Positions 18,349 through 27,924 are shown, numbered from the stretch's first letter. The stretch: DNA of 36,023 nt from Candidatus Saccharimonadota bacterium (GCA_025934715.1 JAICWR010000005.1:1-36023); one strand, 5' to 3'. The notes: generated by a model not told the origin, from the letters alone. Numbers and translations are program-made.

Positions 18349-18604
18349 ACTTAGCCCACTTATGGGCGAAACAATCTTTGGTCAGCCTACACCGCCTGAA
18401 GCCCGACAACTCATTGAAATGTGGGCCGAGTTTTTTGAAGGTAGAACAGGCGAGTCTGAATTAGAAGCAGAAATGAGAATGATGAGAACTGCAACTGCAA
18501 TTCAGCGCGAATTATGGCCGCATCAAAGTTATATGGCGCAAACTCTGAATGACATGGCTTGGATTGCGGGAGATAAATTAGTGAGAGGGGAGCTTGATGA
18601 GTAA
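18341..18604 (+). CDS. Unrecognised small protein (87 aa) between hrcA and grpE
   Basis: MSELSPLMGETIFGQPTPPEARQLIEMWAEFFEGRTGESELEAEMRMMRTATAIQRELWPHQSYMAQTLNDMAWIAGDKLVRGELDE; overlaps both neighbours by a few nt. Confidence 0.75.
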   Translation: MSELSPLMGETIFGQPTPPEARQLIEMWAEFFEGRTGESELEAEMRMMRTATAIQRELWPHQSYMAQTLNDMAWIAGDKLVRGELDE

Positions 18605-19061
18605 GAAGCCGACAATCAAGGAATTAGAGCAGAAAGTCGGCGAGCTGACTGAGGCGTTGCAACGGGAACGCGCCGATAGCCTTAACCTGCGCCGCCGGAC
18701 AGATGAAGAAAAGAAAAGGCTGGGCGAATTCTACAAGGCCATGGTAATCCAAGAACTCTTGCCGGCATTAGATAATCTAGAGCGAGCTTTTAAACATACA
18801 CCCAAGGAGTTAAAGGACGATGATTTCGTCAAGGGCTTGCGCAGTGTCATGAAGCAGTTCGAGCAAAGCTTTGCCCAGCTGGGGGTCAAACGGATTAAAA
18901 CCGTTGGAGAGGAGTTTGACCCTAAACTGCACGAAGCAGTCCATATGGAGGATGGCAACGGTACGGTTGAAGTTGTTTGCGAGGAACTTCAACCGGGCTA
19001 TACGCTGGGCGACGAAGTCATCCGCCACGCCATGGTTAAAGTAAGTATGGAGAAAAAATAA
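18597..19061 (+). CDS. grpE: Nucleotide exchange factor GrpE
   Basis: LQRERADSLNLRRRTDEEKKRL...LLPALDNLERAF...FDPKLHEAVHME...YTLGDEVIRHAMVKVS. Confidence 0.95.
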   Translation: MSKKPTIKELEQKVGELTEALQRERADSLNLRRRTDEEKKRLGEFYKAMVIQELLPALDNLERAFKHTPKELKDDDFVKGLRSVMKQFEQSFAQLGVKRIKTVGEEFDPKLHEAVHMEDGNGTVEVVCEELQPGYTLGDEVIRHAMVKVSMEKK

Positions 19062-19345
19062 TGGGTAGTATGGAGCAGCCCCTGCCAGGTATGAGTGAAG
19101 GGGAATGGAAATTCCGGGAAGGCGGTGCTTTGATTGACCATGGAGTAGAACAAGGCGATTATGAGCTTTCACGGCAGGGCTTAGAAATCTCTATCGACGC
19201 ACTCGAGGAAACCTTAAGGCCGCACCTTGAGGCTCGCTTTCAAGAGCTTTTTCCCGGAGAACACATACCAACCGAGCTACAAGAGCTGGGATATAGAGTT
19301 AAAGAAAAGGAAATTGATTTATTTATAGAAGAGGAGGAACAATAA
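19061..19345 (+). CDS. Unrecognised small acidic protein (94 aa) between grpE and dnaK
   Basis: MGSMEQPLPGMSEGEWKFREGGALIDHGVEQGDYELSRQGLEISIDALEETLRPHLEARFQELFPGEHIPTELQELGYRVKEKEIDLFIEEEEQ; TAATG overlap with grpE stop; ends at the base before dnaK ATG. Confidence 0.75.
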   Translation: MGSMEQPLPGMSEGEWKFREGGALIDHGVEQGDYELSRQGLEISIDALEETLRPHLEARFQELFPGEHIPTELQELGYRVKEKEIDLFIEEEEQ

Positions 19346-21301
19346 ATGGCGAAGATTATAGGAATCGATTTAGGAACGACTAACAGCGCGATGGCGGTGA
19401 TGCAGTCCGGCAAGCCGGAAATCATTGCCAATAGCGAAGGCAACCGCACCACGCCTAGCGTGGTGGCGATTAATAAAAACGGCGAGCGGCTGGCCGGCCA
19501 GGTGGCTAACCGCCAGCGCGTCACCAACCCGACCAACACGATTTTTGGCGTAAAGCGGCTGATTGGCCGCAAGTTCGAAGACAAAGAAGTCCAGCGAGAC
19601 ATTGAACTAATGCCGTATAAGATCGTCAAAGCCGGCAGCGGCGTGAAAGTTGAAATGGCCGGTAAAGAATACAGCCCTGAAGAGGTCAGCGCCATGATCC
19701 TTAGCAAACTTAAGGCCGACGCCGAAGCTTTTTTGGGCGAGCCGGTCACAGAGGCGGTCATAACTGTTCCGGCCTACTTTGATGATAGCCAGCGCCAGGC
19801 CACCAAAGACGCCGGCAAAATCGCCGGCCTAGAGGTGAAGCGAATTATCAATGAGCCAACGGCCGCCGCCCTGGCTTACGGCTTGGAAAAAGGCAAAGAA
19901 GAAAAGATCGCCGTGTTTGACCTTGGCGGCGGCACCTTCGACATCTCCATCCTGCAACTGGGCGAAGGCGTGTTCGAAGTGCTCAGCACCAATGGCGACA
20001 CCCACCTGGGCGGCGAAGACTTCGATATGCGCATTGTCAACCACTTTGTGGAACAGTTCAAAAAAGAGTCAGGCATTGATGTGAAAGATGACAAAGCTGC
20101 CATGCAGCGGCTCAAAGAAGAAGCCGAAAAGGCCAAAAAGGAGCTATCCACAACAGAGGTGGCCGACATCAACCTACCGTTTTTGACGGCCAATGCTGCG
20201 GGCCCCAAACACTTTGAATATAAGCTTAGCCGCGCCAAGCTGATCGAGCTGGTCCAGGACTTGATTGACCAGACTGCCGAGCCAGTCAAAAAGGCTCTAA
20301 AAGATGCCAAGCTCGAACCCAAAGATGTCAACGAAATTGTGCTGGTAGGCGGTATGACCCGCATGCCGGCCGTGGTCGAAAAGGTCAAGCAAATTTTTGG
20401 CAAGGACCCCCTGCAGGGTGTTAACCCGGACGAAGTCGTGGCTGTGGGCGCCGCTATCCAGGCCGGCGTGCTGCAGGGCGATGTCAAGGACGTTCTGCTC
20501 CTGGACGTCACTCCGTTAAGTTTGGGCATCGAGACTTTAGGTGGAGTCACCACGAAACTGATTGAGCGCAACACCACTATCCCGACAAGTAAAAGTGAAG
20601 TTTTCAGCACTGCTGCCGACAACCAGAACAGCGTGGAAATCCACGTACTGCAGGGTGAGCGCGAGATGAGTGCCGACAACAAATCGCTCGGCCGCTTTAT
20701 CCTGGACGGCATTCCGCCCGCACCGCGCGGTGTGCCGCAGATCGAAGTCACTTTCAATATTGACGCCAATGGCATTCTGAACGTCACAGCTAAAGACAAA
20801 GGCACTAGCAAAGAACAGAGCATAACCATCCAAGGCAGCGGCAATCTGGACAAAGCCGAGGTGGAAAAAGCCGCCAAGGAGGCCGAAGCCCACGCCGAGG
20901 AGGATAAGAAAAAGCGGGAGCAGATAGAGGCCAAGAACCAGTTAGAAAACGCCGTTTACCAGGCCGAGAAGATGAAGACCGATTACAAAGATAAGCTGTC
21001 CGAAGAGGATGTTAAAACCCTCGATGAAGCCATTACTGAAGCCAAAGGCCATCTGGAGGCGACCGACCAGGAAGAGCTGGAAAAAGCCGGTAAGGAACTC
21101 AGCGATAAGATAATGCCCATCGGCGCTAAGATGTACGAAGCAGCGCAGCAAGAAACTAGGACTGACGAACCAGCCGATGCTGGCGATGCAAAAAGCAAGA
21201 AGAAGTCCGACAAAGACGAACCGATCGAAGGCGAAGTCGTCGACGAACCCGATAAGAATTCTGCGAATTCTGACGGGGCAGGCAAGAAAGAGGATAAGTA
21301 A
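19346..21301 (+). CDS. dnaK: Chaperone DnaK (Hsp70)
   Basis: [67 protein letters not shown]. Confidence 0.98.
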   Translation: MAKIIGIDLGTTNSAMAVMQSGKPEIIANSEGNRTTPSVVAINKNGERLAGQVANRQRVTNPTNTIFGVKRLIGRKFEDKEVQRDIELMPYKIVKAGSGVKVEMAGKEYSPEEVSAMILSKLKADAEAFLGEPVTEAVITVPAYFDDSQRQATKDAGKIAGLEVKRIINEPTAAALAYGLEKGKEEKIAVFDLGGGTFDISILQLGEGVFEVLSTNGDTHLGGEDFDMRIVNHFVEQFKKESGIDVKDDKAAMQRLKEEAEKAKKELSTTEVADINLPFLTANAAGPKHFEYKLSRAKLIELVQDLIDQTAEPVKKALKDAKLEPKDVNEIVLVGGMTRMPAVVEKVKQIFGKDPLQGVNPDEVVAVGAAIQAGVLQGDVKDVLLLDVTPLSLGIETLGGVTTKLIERNTTIPTSKSEVFSTAADNQNSVEIHVLQGEREMSADNKSLGRFILDGIPPAPRGVPQIEVTFNIDANGILNVTAKDKGTSKEQSITIQGSGNLDKAEVEKAAKEAEAHAEEDKKKREQIEAKNQLENAVYQAEKMKTDYKDKLSEEDVKTLDEAITEAKGHLEATDQEELEKAGKELSDKIMPIGAKMYEAAQQETRTDEPADAGDAKSKKKSDKDEPIEGEVVDEPDKNSANSDGAGKKEDK

Positions 21302-21459
21302 TGAAGTGGCGCCGCTTAGGCTTCCTGGCGGCGATGCTGGCCGCCTTTTCAACCGGAGTGAAAACCGGTGTCAAATACGCTCAGGACCATTACGTGTCTA
21401 AGGACCGGCGGTTCATTGAAGCCGAAATCCTAAAACGGGAGAAACAGAAAAATGGCTGA
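21301..21459 (+). CDS. Small protein (52 aa), hydrophobic N-terminus, basic C-terminus
   Basis: Own translation [55 protein letters not shown] overlaps dnaK stop (TAATG). Below the ORF-track length cutoff. Confidence 0.6.
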   Translation: MKWRRLGFLAAMLAAFSTGVKTGVKYAQDHYVSKDRRFIEAEILKREKQKNG

Positions 21460-21730
21460 CGGTCAGCTTAATTTCGATGTTGAGTTTGAGAAAATTGCTG
21501 CTGTCGATGCCGCGGCAAAAGACAGAGACCTAAGATATTTTTATTGGAATCGTATATACGGAGATTTGCCAGCTAGTCGTACGTCTTATGATCTCATCGC
21601 TGATGAAGTTTCACATTTTCATAACCTTTCGGCAGAACAATACGATTCCGCGCTGGTAATGTGCCTGGCCGGCCTGGTGGAGGGGGTAAAAACGGGCAGG
21701 GAGATGTTTAGCTACGATGGCGAAGCGTGA
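21452..21730 (+). CDS. Unrecognised small acidic protein (92 aa) before dnaJ
   Basis: [92 protein letters not shown]; overlaps stop of the preceding ORF and the start of dnaJ. Confidence 0.7.
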   Translation: MADGQLNFDVEFEKIAAVDAAAKDRDLRYFYWNRIYGDLPASRTSYDLIADEVSHFHNLSAEQYDSALVMCLAGLVEGVKTGREMFSYDGEA

Positions 21731-22799
21731 TTATTACGAAGTCTTAGGCGTCGGTAAGACTGCCAGTCCCGACGAGATCAAAAAAGCTTTCCGGCGCCAA
21801 GCCGTCGAACACCACCCCGACCGTGGCGGCAATGAAGAGAAATTCAAAGAGATAAACGAAGCTTACGAGGTCTTAAAAGACCCCAGCAAGCGCCAGCGTT
21901 ACGACCAGTTCGGCCACGCCGGCGTAGGCGGCAGCGCCGCCAGTGATGGTAACCCGTTCGCCGGCTTTGGGGGGTTTGGCCAAGGCCAGGAATTTAACTT
22001 TGATTTTGGCGACCTGGGCTTGGGCGACATTTTCGGCAGTTTTTTTGGCGGCGGAACTGGCGGCGGCCGCGGCCGCAAGGCCCGCGGCCAGGACGTCGAG
22101 ACCACAGTCGAAATCAGTTTCGAACAAGCCGTCTTTGGCACCGAAGTCGACCTCAGCCTGACCATGCAGGACACCTGCAGCCACTGCAAGGGCACGACTG
22201 TCGAGCCTGGCTACGAACTCAAGCAGTGTGATAATTGCGGCGGCCGCGGCCAGATAACCAACGTCATGCGCACCGTTTTTGGAAATATCCAGCAATCGGC
22301 GCCTTGCCCTAAGTGCGAAGGCCGCGGTCAAATCCCGGAAAAAATCTGTACTGTTTGCAGCGGCAAGGGCACTGAGCGCCGCAATCAGGTCGTCAAGCTC
22401 AAAATCCCCGCCGGCGTGGACGACGGCGCCACCATCCGTCTGCGCGAGCACGGCGAAGCCATAGCCCACGGCCCCAAAGGCGATTTATACGTCAACATCA
22501 GAGTGAAGCCGCACAAAAAATTTACCCGCGAAGGCGATTTAATTCTTTCTGACGAGCATATCGGTATGGCCCGCGCCGCTTTGGGCGCCGAGATTGAGGT
22601 TGACACCGTGGACGGCCTAGTCCGGATGAAAGTCCCAGCCGGCACCCAAAGCGGCACCGACTTCAAGCTGTCCGGCCACGGCGTGCCGCACCTCAATAAA
22701 AAAAGCCGCGGCGCCCATATCGTCACCATCGCCGTTGACACCCCGACAAAACTGAATAAAGAGCAAAAGAAACTGCTCGAATCCCTGCATGACAGCTAA
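21717..22799 (+). CDS. dnaJ: Chaperone DnaJ (Hsp40)
   Basis: J domain with HPD ([25 protein letters not shown]), G/F region, four CxxCxGxG-type zinc motifs, C-terminal domain. Confidence 0.98.
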   Translation: MAKRDYYEVLGVGKTASPDEIKKAFRRQAVEHHPDRGGNEEKFKEINEAYEVLKDPSKRQRYDQFGHAGVGGSAASDGNPFAGFGGFGQGQEFNFDFGDLGLGDIFGSFFGGGTGGGRGRKARGQDVETTVEISFEQAVFGTEVDLSLTMQDTCSHCKGTTVEPGYELKQCDNCGGRGQITNVMRTVFGNIQQSAPCPKCEGRGQIPEKICTVCSGKGTERRNQVVKLKIPAGVDDGATIRLREHGEAIAHGPKGDLYVNIRVKPHKKFTREGDLILSDEHIGMARAALGAEIEVDTVDGLVRMKVPAGTQSGTDFKLSGHGVPHLNKKSRGAHIVTIAVDTPTKLNKEQKKLLESLHDS

Positions 22800-23410
22800 T
22801 CCAGCGGATTCTTTTTAGACATCACGATGGTAAAATCCTTATCAAGGTAAGAGGTGTCCAGCTTGACATGCTTGGCCAGCGTCCTGCAGTATTCATAAAT
22901 TTCGTTCGGGTCAGCGTAAGCGATCAACGGGTCAGGCGCGATCGGCTCCAAGCCGCCGGCCATATTAAAGGCCAGCACCTCATCAGTTTGGTCCCATAGG
23001 TTCTTGATCATCCGCTTGCGTTTAGCCAACCAGCCGGGCACGTTGCCATTCATTACCCCCGAGGAAATAACCACGTCAAACTTGCCGACACTTTTGTTGA
23101 ACGGATCACCAACCTCAAACCGGTGGCCTTCATAATGTTTCTTAGCCAGCTCGATAAATTCCTTATTAATATCAACTCCAAGGTATTTGAAATTCGGCGA
23201 TTTGGCATATAAAAACGGCAACAAATCGCCCAGCCCGCAGCCGGCATCCAGGATGTGTTTTTCGTTCACCGGAATATGTTTCGCCAGCATCCTAAAACGG
23301 ATGGCCATCGACCGATAATCCCACCACAGCAGGGCTTTAGGGCCGGGCCCGTATAGCTTTAAGGCTTTTTCGTAGTCTTCCTCCAGATGGGCAAAGTCTA
23401 AAAAATTCAC
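22796..23410 (-). CDS. Class I SAM-dependent methyltransferase
   Basis: [40 protein letters not shown]...[11 protein letters not shown]. Confidence 0.9.
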   Translation of the reverse strand: MNFLDFAHLEEDYEKALKLYGPGPKALLWWDYRSMAIRFRMLAKHIPVNEKHILDAGCGLGDLLPFLYAKSPNFKYLGVDINKEFIELAKKHYEGHRFEVGDPFNKSVGKFDVVISSGVMNGNVPGWLAKRKRMIKNLWDQTDEVLAFNMAGGLEPIAPDPLIAYADPNEIYEYCRTLAKHVKLDTSYLDKDFTIVMSKKNPLD

Positions 23411-23453
23411 TTTACTATTTTACCCTCTTGACTAAAGGTGGATAATATAAGAG

Positions 23454-23567
23454 ATGCTTGAAAATAAAAAGCAAAACGGCTTTATTCCCATGTTGGTCAT
23501 TTTTTTGCTGCTGATAGCCGCCATAATCTACGTCGCTTTCGTAAAGGTCCTGCATAACCAAAAATGA
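23454..23567 (+). CDS. Small single-TM protein (37 aa)
   Basis: Own translation MLENKKQNGFIPMLVIFLLLIAAIIYVAFVKVLHNQK; ATGA overlap with next gene; GATAAT 7 nt before ATG. Confidence 0.6.
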   Translation: MLENKKQNGFIPMLVIFLLLIAAIIYVAFVKVLHNQK

Positions 23568-24124
23568 AAATCTTGCTAGTGAACAACCACACCCAGCACC
23601 TCGACCATTTGCTGGAATCGTTAGACGGGCACGAAGTGGAAGTGGTGATGTACGAACCAGGGGCGAAGCTCAACCATAGCGACAAGGATCTGGTCATACT
23701 ATCCGGCGGCGGCGGCGAAGGCCTGGAGATTCACGATAAATACCACCGCGGCAAATTGTGGTACAAAGAACAGATGGAATTTGTCCGCCGGTGCGACAAA
23801 CCGATGGTGGGTATCTGCATGGGTTTCGAAGTGATTGCCAGGGCGTTCGGCGCGCCGGTAAAACCATTGAAAAACGGCATGGTGCATGGTTATTTCAAGT
23901 TTTCCACAACCCCTAAAGGCTATTTGGCCCTCGATAAAGATAAGTTAATCCAATACAAAGCCCATAGCTGGCACGTCGCTAAACCCCCCAAAAACTTCGA
24001 AGTTCTGGCAGCCTCGGGCGACGGTGTTGAGATAATCAAGCACAATAAACGCCCGATCCTAGCCGTGCAGTTCCACCCCGAAAAAGGCGGCACCCTAAAC
24101 CTAGCATCTCTGCTTAAAATCTAG
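23564..24124 (+). CDS. Class I glutamine amidotransferase (GATase) domain protein
   Basis: VILSGGGGEG, nucleophile motif KPMVGICMGFEVIARAFG, and catalytic VQFHPEKGG. Confidence 0.88.
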   Translation: MKILLVNNHTQHLDHLLESLDGHEVEVVMYEPGAKLNHSDKDLVILSGGGGEGLEIHDKYHRGKLWYKEQMEFVRRCDKPMVGICMGFEVIARAFGAPVKPLKNGMVHGYFKFSTTPKGYLALDKDKLIQYKAHSWHVAKPPKNFEVLAASGDGVEIIKHNKRPILAVQFHPEKGGTLNLASLLKI

Positions 24125-24140
24125 TTTAATCAAGGGACGG

Positions 24141-25415
24141 ATGCCCGCCCCTCAATATATACTAGTCGTTAACCATATAGTAAGCAGCGTCTTTAAGTCC
24201 GTTGAAGAAATAAGACGGGAACCACGCTTCAAGAATTTAGAAATCCTGCTTATAACTAATAATCCTGACTTAGCCCCGAAGTATAAGGGCTACATCGACC
24301 CAGACAAAGTGATTAACTGCGCTTTTACCAGCCGCGAAGAAATCAAATTAGCTCTTGAACCTTATATTTGCAACATCGTCGGAGTCATATGCCGCGGCGA
24401 TAAGCACATACAGTATTTACGCAAAATCATACCTCTGCTGAAGAACGAGGTCCTAGCAGCCACGGATCGGTCACTTGAGATATCTACTGACAAGGGCCTT
24501 ATGCGGCAATCTTTCTTAGAACATTATCCTCAAATCTCGCCTAAATATCTGGAAATCACAAAAGATTCGGATGAATCGATTCAAAAAATAGAATCCGAGC
24601 TTGGTTATCCGTTAATAGTAAAGCCGGCTAACTTGTTTTCAAGTTTACTCATACAGTCCTGCTCAGACCGAAAAAGTTTGCAGACTGCACTAAAGCGGAG
24701 CCTCGATTTCATAACCAGTACCTATGAAAAGGAGAATATTAACGAAAAACCAGCAGTAATCGTCGAGCAGTTTTTAGATGGGTATTTTTACTCAACTGAT
24801 GTGTTCGTAATGGAGAAGGGTGATGTCTATTGCACGCCCTTGGTCGGGTATGTGTCAGCCAAACAAATTGGCGTAGATGACTTTTCGCTTTATAAACGGT
24901 TTACACCGACAGAATTATCAGACGATGATAAGAGCCGGGCTTTTAAAGCAGCCAAGAAAGCGATCGATGCGGTGGGTCTGACCCATTCCGCTGCCCATGT
25001 AGAGCTTGTTAAAACTTCCAGCGGCTGGAAAATCATTGAGCTTGGCCCCCGCTTAGGTCGTTTTCGCAACATTATGTACAGACTGAGTTACGGTATAGAT
25101 TTATCCTTGAATGACCTTAAAATTCATCTCGGCGTCCAACCGCAGATTAAGGATAGCCTTAAGCAATATTGCTCTGCCTACAGTATCTATCCGGCCAGAG
25201 AGGGCGCTCTTAAAAAAATCGTGGGATTGGATACGATTGAGAAAAGTCCTTTGGTAAAGAGTCTCCGTTTGCTTGCTTCTCCGGGCCAAAAGTGTTTTTT
25301 TGCCAAAAACGGCGGGCACGCCCTCGCTGAGTTTATTTTTGCTTCACCGGACGAACAGGAGTATAGAGAAATGGTGGAATATGTCGAGGAAAACATCTAT
25401 GCCGAAGTTGACTAA
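24141..25415 (+). CDS. ATP-grasp superfamily carboxylate-amine/thiol ligase
   Basis: ATDRSLEISTDKGLMRQSFLEHYPQISPKYLEI..., YPLIVKPANLFSSLLIQ..., VEQFLDGYFYSTDVFVMEKGD, HVELVKTSSGWKIIELGPRLG. Confidence 0.82.
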   Translation: MPAPQYILVVNHIVSSVFKSVEEIRREPRFKNLEILLITNNPDLAPKYKGYIDPDKVINCAFTSREEIKLALEPYICNIVGVICRGDKHIQYLRKIIPLLKNEVLAATDRSLEISTDKGLMRQSFLEHYPQISPKYLEITKDSDESIQKIESELGYPLIVKPANLFSSLLIQSCSDRKSLQTALKRSLDFITSTYEKENINEKPAVIVEQFLDGYFYSTDVFVMEKGDVYCTPLVGYVSAKQIGVDDFSLYKRFTPTELSDDDKSRAFKAAKKAIDAVGLTHSAAHVELVKTSSGWKIIELGPRLGRFRNIMYRLSYGIDLSLNDLKIHLGVQPQIKDSLKQYCSAYSIYPAREGALKKIVGLDTIEKSPLVKSLRLLASPGQKCFFAKNGGHALAEFIFASPDEQEYREMVEYVEENIYAEVD

Positions 25416-25461
25416 AATCTCTAAAAGTTTTATAATTATAAGTCTATCCTGAGGTTAGATT

Positions 25462-25953
25462 ATGAGTAGTCCAAAAACTATTATCGGCCGGGCGGAAAAG
25501 GTCAGTTTTCCCGACCTGGGACTGAAGAACGTACCGGCGAAGATAGACACCGGCGCGGACGCTTCTTCTATTTGGTGCAGCAAGATAGGAGTTGTAGATT
25601 CGCAGCTGCATTGTGTTTTTTTTGACAAGGGAAGCCCTTTTTATAGTGGTGAAACAGTTATCTTTAATAGCGGAGATGTCGATCTTACAAGGGTAGCTAA
25701 CTCTTTCGGCCACCGTGAGCTGCGATACAAAGTAAAGATACCGATGAAAATCAAGAATCGTACCATAAAAGCCACTTTTACATTGACTGACCGTTCGTCT
25801 AAACTCTACCCTGTATTAATAGGACGCAGTATGCTGAAGAACAAATTCCTTGTTGATGTCAGCCGTGGAACGCCGCTGCACGAAGAAGAGAACGAACGTC
25901 TTAAACGGCTCAGAAAAGAAATGCGCAGATTGCGAAGAGAGTTAAACATATGA
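25462..25953 (+). CDS. Retropepsin-like aspartic protease (RimB/PF05618-type, formerly 'ATP-dependent zinc protease' family)
   Basis: IIGRAEKVSFPDLGLKNVPAKIDTGADASSIWC (D-T-G-A active-site motif), LYPVLIGRSMLKNKFLVDVSRGT. Confidence 0.85.
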   Translation: MSSPKTIIGRAEKVSFPDLGLKNVPAKIDTGADASSIWCSKIGVVDSQLHCVFFDKGSPFYSGETVIFNSGDVDLTRVANSFGHRELRYKVKIPMKIKNRTIKATFTLTDRSSKLYPVLIGRSMLKNKFLVDVSRGTPLHEEENERLKRLRKEMRRLRRELNI

Positions 25954-26876
25954 ATATAGTTATTCTTTCAAAGGGGCCGGGAAATATATCGACCAAGAGG
26001 CTTGTAGAAGAGGCCAGGAAGCGCGGTCACGATGTCCGCATTATTAACTACACCAACTGTGAGGCCAGGATTGAGCAGAGCAATCCTGTTGTTATTTACG
26101 AAGGTGAAGTTATCAAGGGCGTGGATGCCATTATCCCCCGGATCGCCTCATCCTATACACGTTATGGCTCGGCCATCGTCCGCCAGTTTGAGATGCAGGG
26201 AGTGTTCACGACCGCCAGCTCCATTGCCATCGTCCGCTCCCGCGATAAACTGCGAGCCACACAGCTCCTGGCCCGGGCCGGCATCGGCATTCCTAAAACC
26301 GTATTTTCTAGAGGCCGGCTGACTACTGAGGAAATCGACCGTTTGGTAGAAGAACTTGGCGGTCCGCCCGTCGTAATCAAACTGGCCCGCGGTACTCACG
26401 GTCGGGGTGTGGTGCTGGCCGAGACCCGTAAAGCAGCCCGTTCAGTGCTCCAAGGCTTTTATCTCATGGAAGAAGAAGGCACAAACATCTTATTGCAGGA
26501 ATATATCGAAGAAGCCGCCGGCGCTGACATACGGGCTTACGTAGTCGGTAGCCAGGTAATTGCAAGTATGAAACGCCAGAGTATCAACCTAGAAGAAGAG
26601 TTCCGCTCCAATATCCACCAAGGCGGCGAGGGAGCTGCGGTAAAATTGACAGATGAAGAAGAGAAAGTGGCTATCAAAGCCGCCCGTGCGATGGGCCTTA
26701 ACATCTGCGGTGTTGATATGATGCGTTCAGAACGCGGCCCCTTGGTCCTGGAAGTCAATTCCAGCCCCGGCTCGGCTATCGAGGATGTAACCGGCCGGAA
26801 CGTAGCCGAAAAAGTCATTGAATACGTGGAGCATAACGCCAAAGCCCGGCGGCGTAAGGACAGGGTCGGTGCCTAA
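25950..26876 (+). CDS. rimK: RimK family alpha-L-glutamate ligase (ATP-grasp)
   Basis: IPRIASSYTRYGSAIVRQFEMQGVFTTASSIAIVRSRDKLRATQLLARAGIGIPKTVF, PVVIKLARGTHGRGVVLAE, ADIRAYVVGSQVIASMKR, VLEVNSSPG. Confidence 0.92.
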   Translation: MNIVILSKGPGNISTKRLVEEARKRGHDVRIINYTNCEARIEQSNPVVIYEGEVIKGVDAIIPRIASSYTRYGSAIVRQFEMQGVFTTASSIAIVRSRDKLRATQLLARAGIGIPKTVFSRGRLTTEEIDRLVEELGGPPVVIKLARGTHGRGVVLAETRKAARSVLQGFYLMEEEGTNILLQEYIEEAAGADIRAYVVGSQVIASMKRQSINLEEEFRSNIHQGGEGAAVKLTDEEEKVAIKAARAMGLNICGVDMMRSERGPLVLEVNSSPGSAIEDVTGRNVAEKVIEYVEHNAKARRRKDRVGA

Positions 26877-27411
26877 GGTACTACATTTCCTCAAGCGGTA
26901 TGCCGGCTTTGTTATCATTGCGGTTGTGCTCGTCGGCGGTGTAGCCGCGGCTATAGCCATAGGCGGCAGCGACACCCAAAAGAAAGCTCCGGCAATAGCT
27001 TCTGTTTCCGCCTGCGGCCCCTACCGGAAGGATGGCATCATATCTATCGATAACCATCAGTTTGACGTCGAGATAGCTTACAGCGCCGCCGCCAAAGCCA
27101 AGGGCTTGGGCGGCCGGCCGTGCATCCTGCCTAACGAGGGGATGCTGTTTGACTTCGGGAAGGACGGCCATTATGCCATCTGGATGAAAGACATGAATTT
27201 CCCAATCGATGTCATCTGGATAGATTCCTCCCATAGGATCGCCGCGATAGACATAGACTTTAAGCCGTCCACCTACAACAAACAGCATCCCGAAAAAAGC
27301 CAAAAGAGTGTCAATCAACTGCCTGCCAGATACGTGCTCGAGGTTAAAGCCAACACCGCCAAAGACCTACGTTTGGGCTTAGGTATTCCGGTTCATTTCC
27401 AAAAAGCTTAA
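26869..27411 (+). CDS. DUF192 family protein, membrane-anchored
   Basis: GLGGRPCILPNEGMLFDFGKDGHYAIWMKDMNFPIDVIWIDSSHRI matches the DUF192 core; N-terminal TM. GTG start at 26869 overlapping rimK end preferred over 26818. Confidence 0.88.
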   Translation: MPKVLHFLKRYAGFVIIAVVLVGGVAAAIAIGGSDTQKKAPAIASVSACGPYRKDGIISIDNHQFDVEIAYSAAAKAKGLGGRPCILPNEGMLFDFGKDGHYAIWMKDMNFPIDVIWIDSSHRIAAIDIDFKPSTYNKQHPEKSQKSVNQLPARYVLEVKANTAKDLRLGLGIPVHFQKA

Positions 27412-27438
27412 ATCCGCTCATGCTAAAATGAGCGCATA

Positions 27439-27924
27439 ATGGCTGAAGCCCTGTTGGCGACTCTTGTTTTATTGCCGGTGGTTTTAACGTTCCTTCTTAA
27501 AAGCGACGCGGCAGCCTCGTTTTTAACCCTATGCGGTGGATTCGCGGCCATTACTTTATCTGGCAGTGATATTCAGCATCTGATAGGTAAGACCAAAATC
27601 ACTTCGCTGACGTCCAACAATATCAGCCTGGTTTTGCTGATAGCTCCCTTGTTATTGACACTGCTGCTGACTTTCAAAAACGCGGCCGGTAGCAGAAGGC
27701 GATTACTGCAACTGATTCCGGCCTTGTGCGCCGGCGGCCTGCTGGCGGCGGTAGCCGCGCCGATGTTCAGCGACAGCCTGAACACCAATCTATCTGGCTC
27801 ACAAGTATGGAAAGATTTGCAAAGCATCCAGTCATATATAGTGGGCGCGGGGTTGCTGGCCAGTTTGCTTTTGATTTGGAGCAGCAGCTTCCATGCCCCC
27901 AAGCCTCACAAAAAGCATAAATAG
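27439..27924 (+). CDS. Hypothetical multi-TM membrane protein (161 aa)
   Basis: Four hydrophobic stretches; -10-like TAAAAT 9 nt upstream of ATG. Confidence 0.7.
   Translation: MAEALLATLVLLPVVLTFLLKSDAAASFLTLCGGFAAITLSGSDIQHLIGKTKITSLTSNNISLVLLIAPLLLTLLLTFKNAAGSRRRLLQLIPALCAGGLLAAVAAPMFSDSLNTNLSGSQVWKDLQSIQSYIVGAGLLASLLLIWSSSFHAPKPHKKHK

Noticed and set aside
19876-20934. 352-aa minus-strand ORF antisense to dnaK
   Set aside because: Fully antisense to an unambiguous DnaK; Ser/Leu-rich composition is the usual mirror of a strong coding frame.
21873-22469. 198-aa minus-strand ORF antisense to dnaJ
   Set aside because: Antisense shadow of dnaJ with low-complexity Ala-rich composition; no family features.
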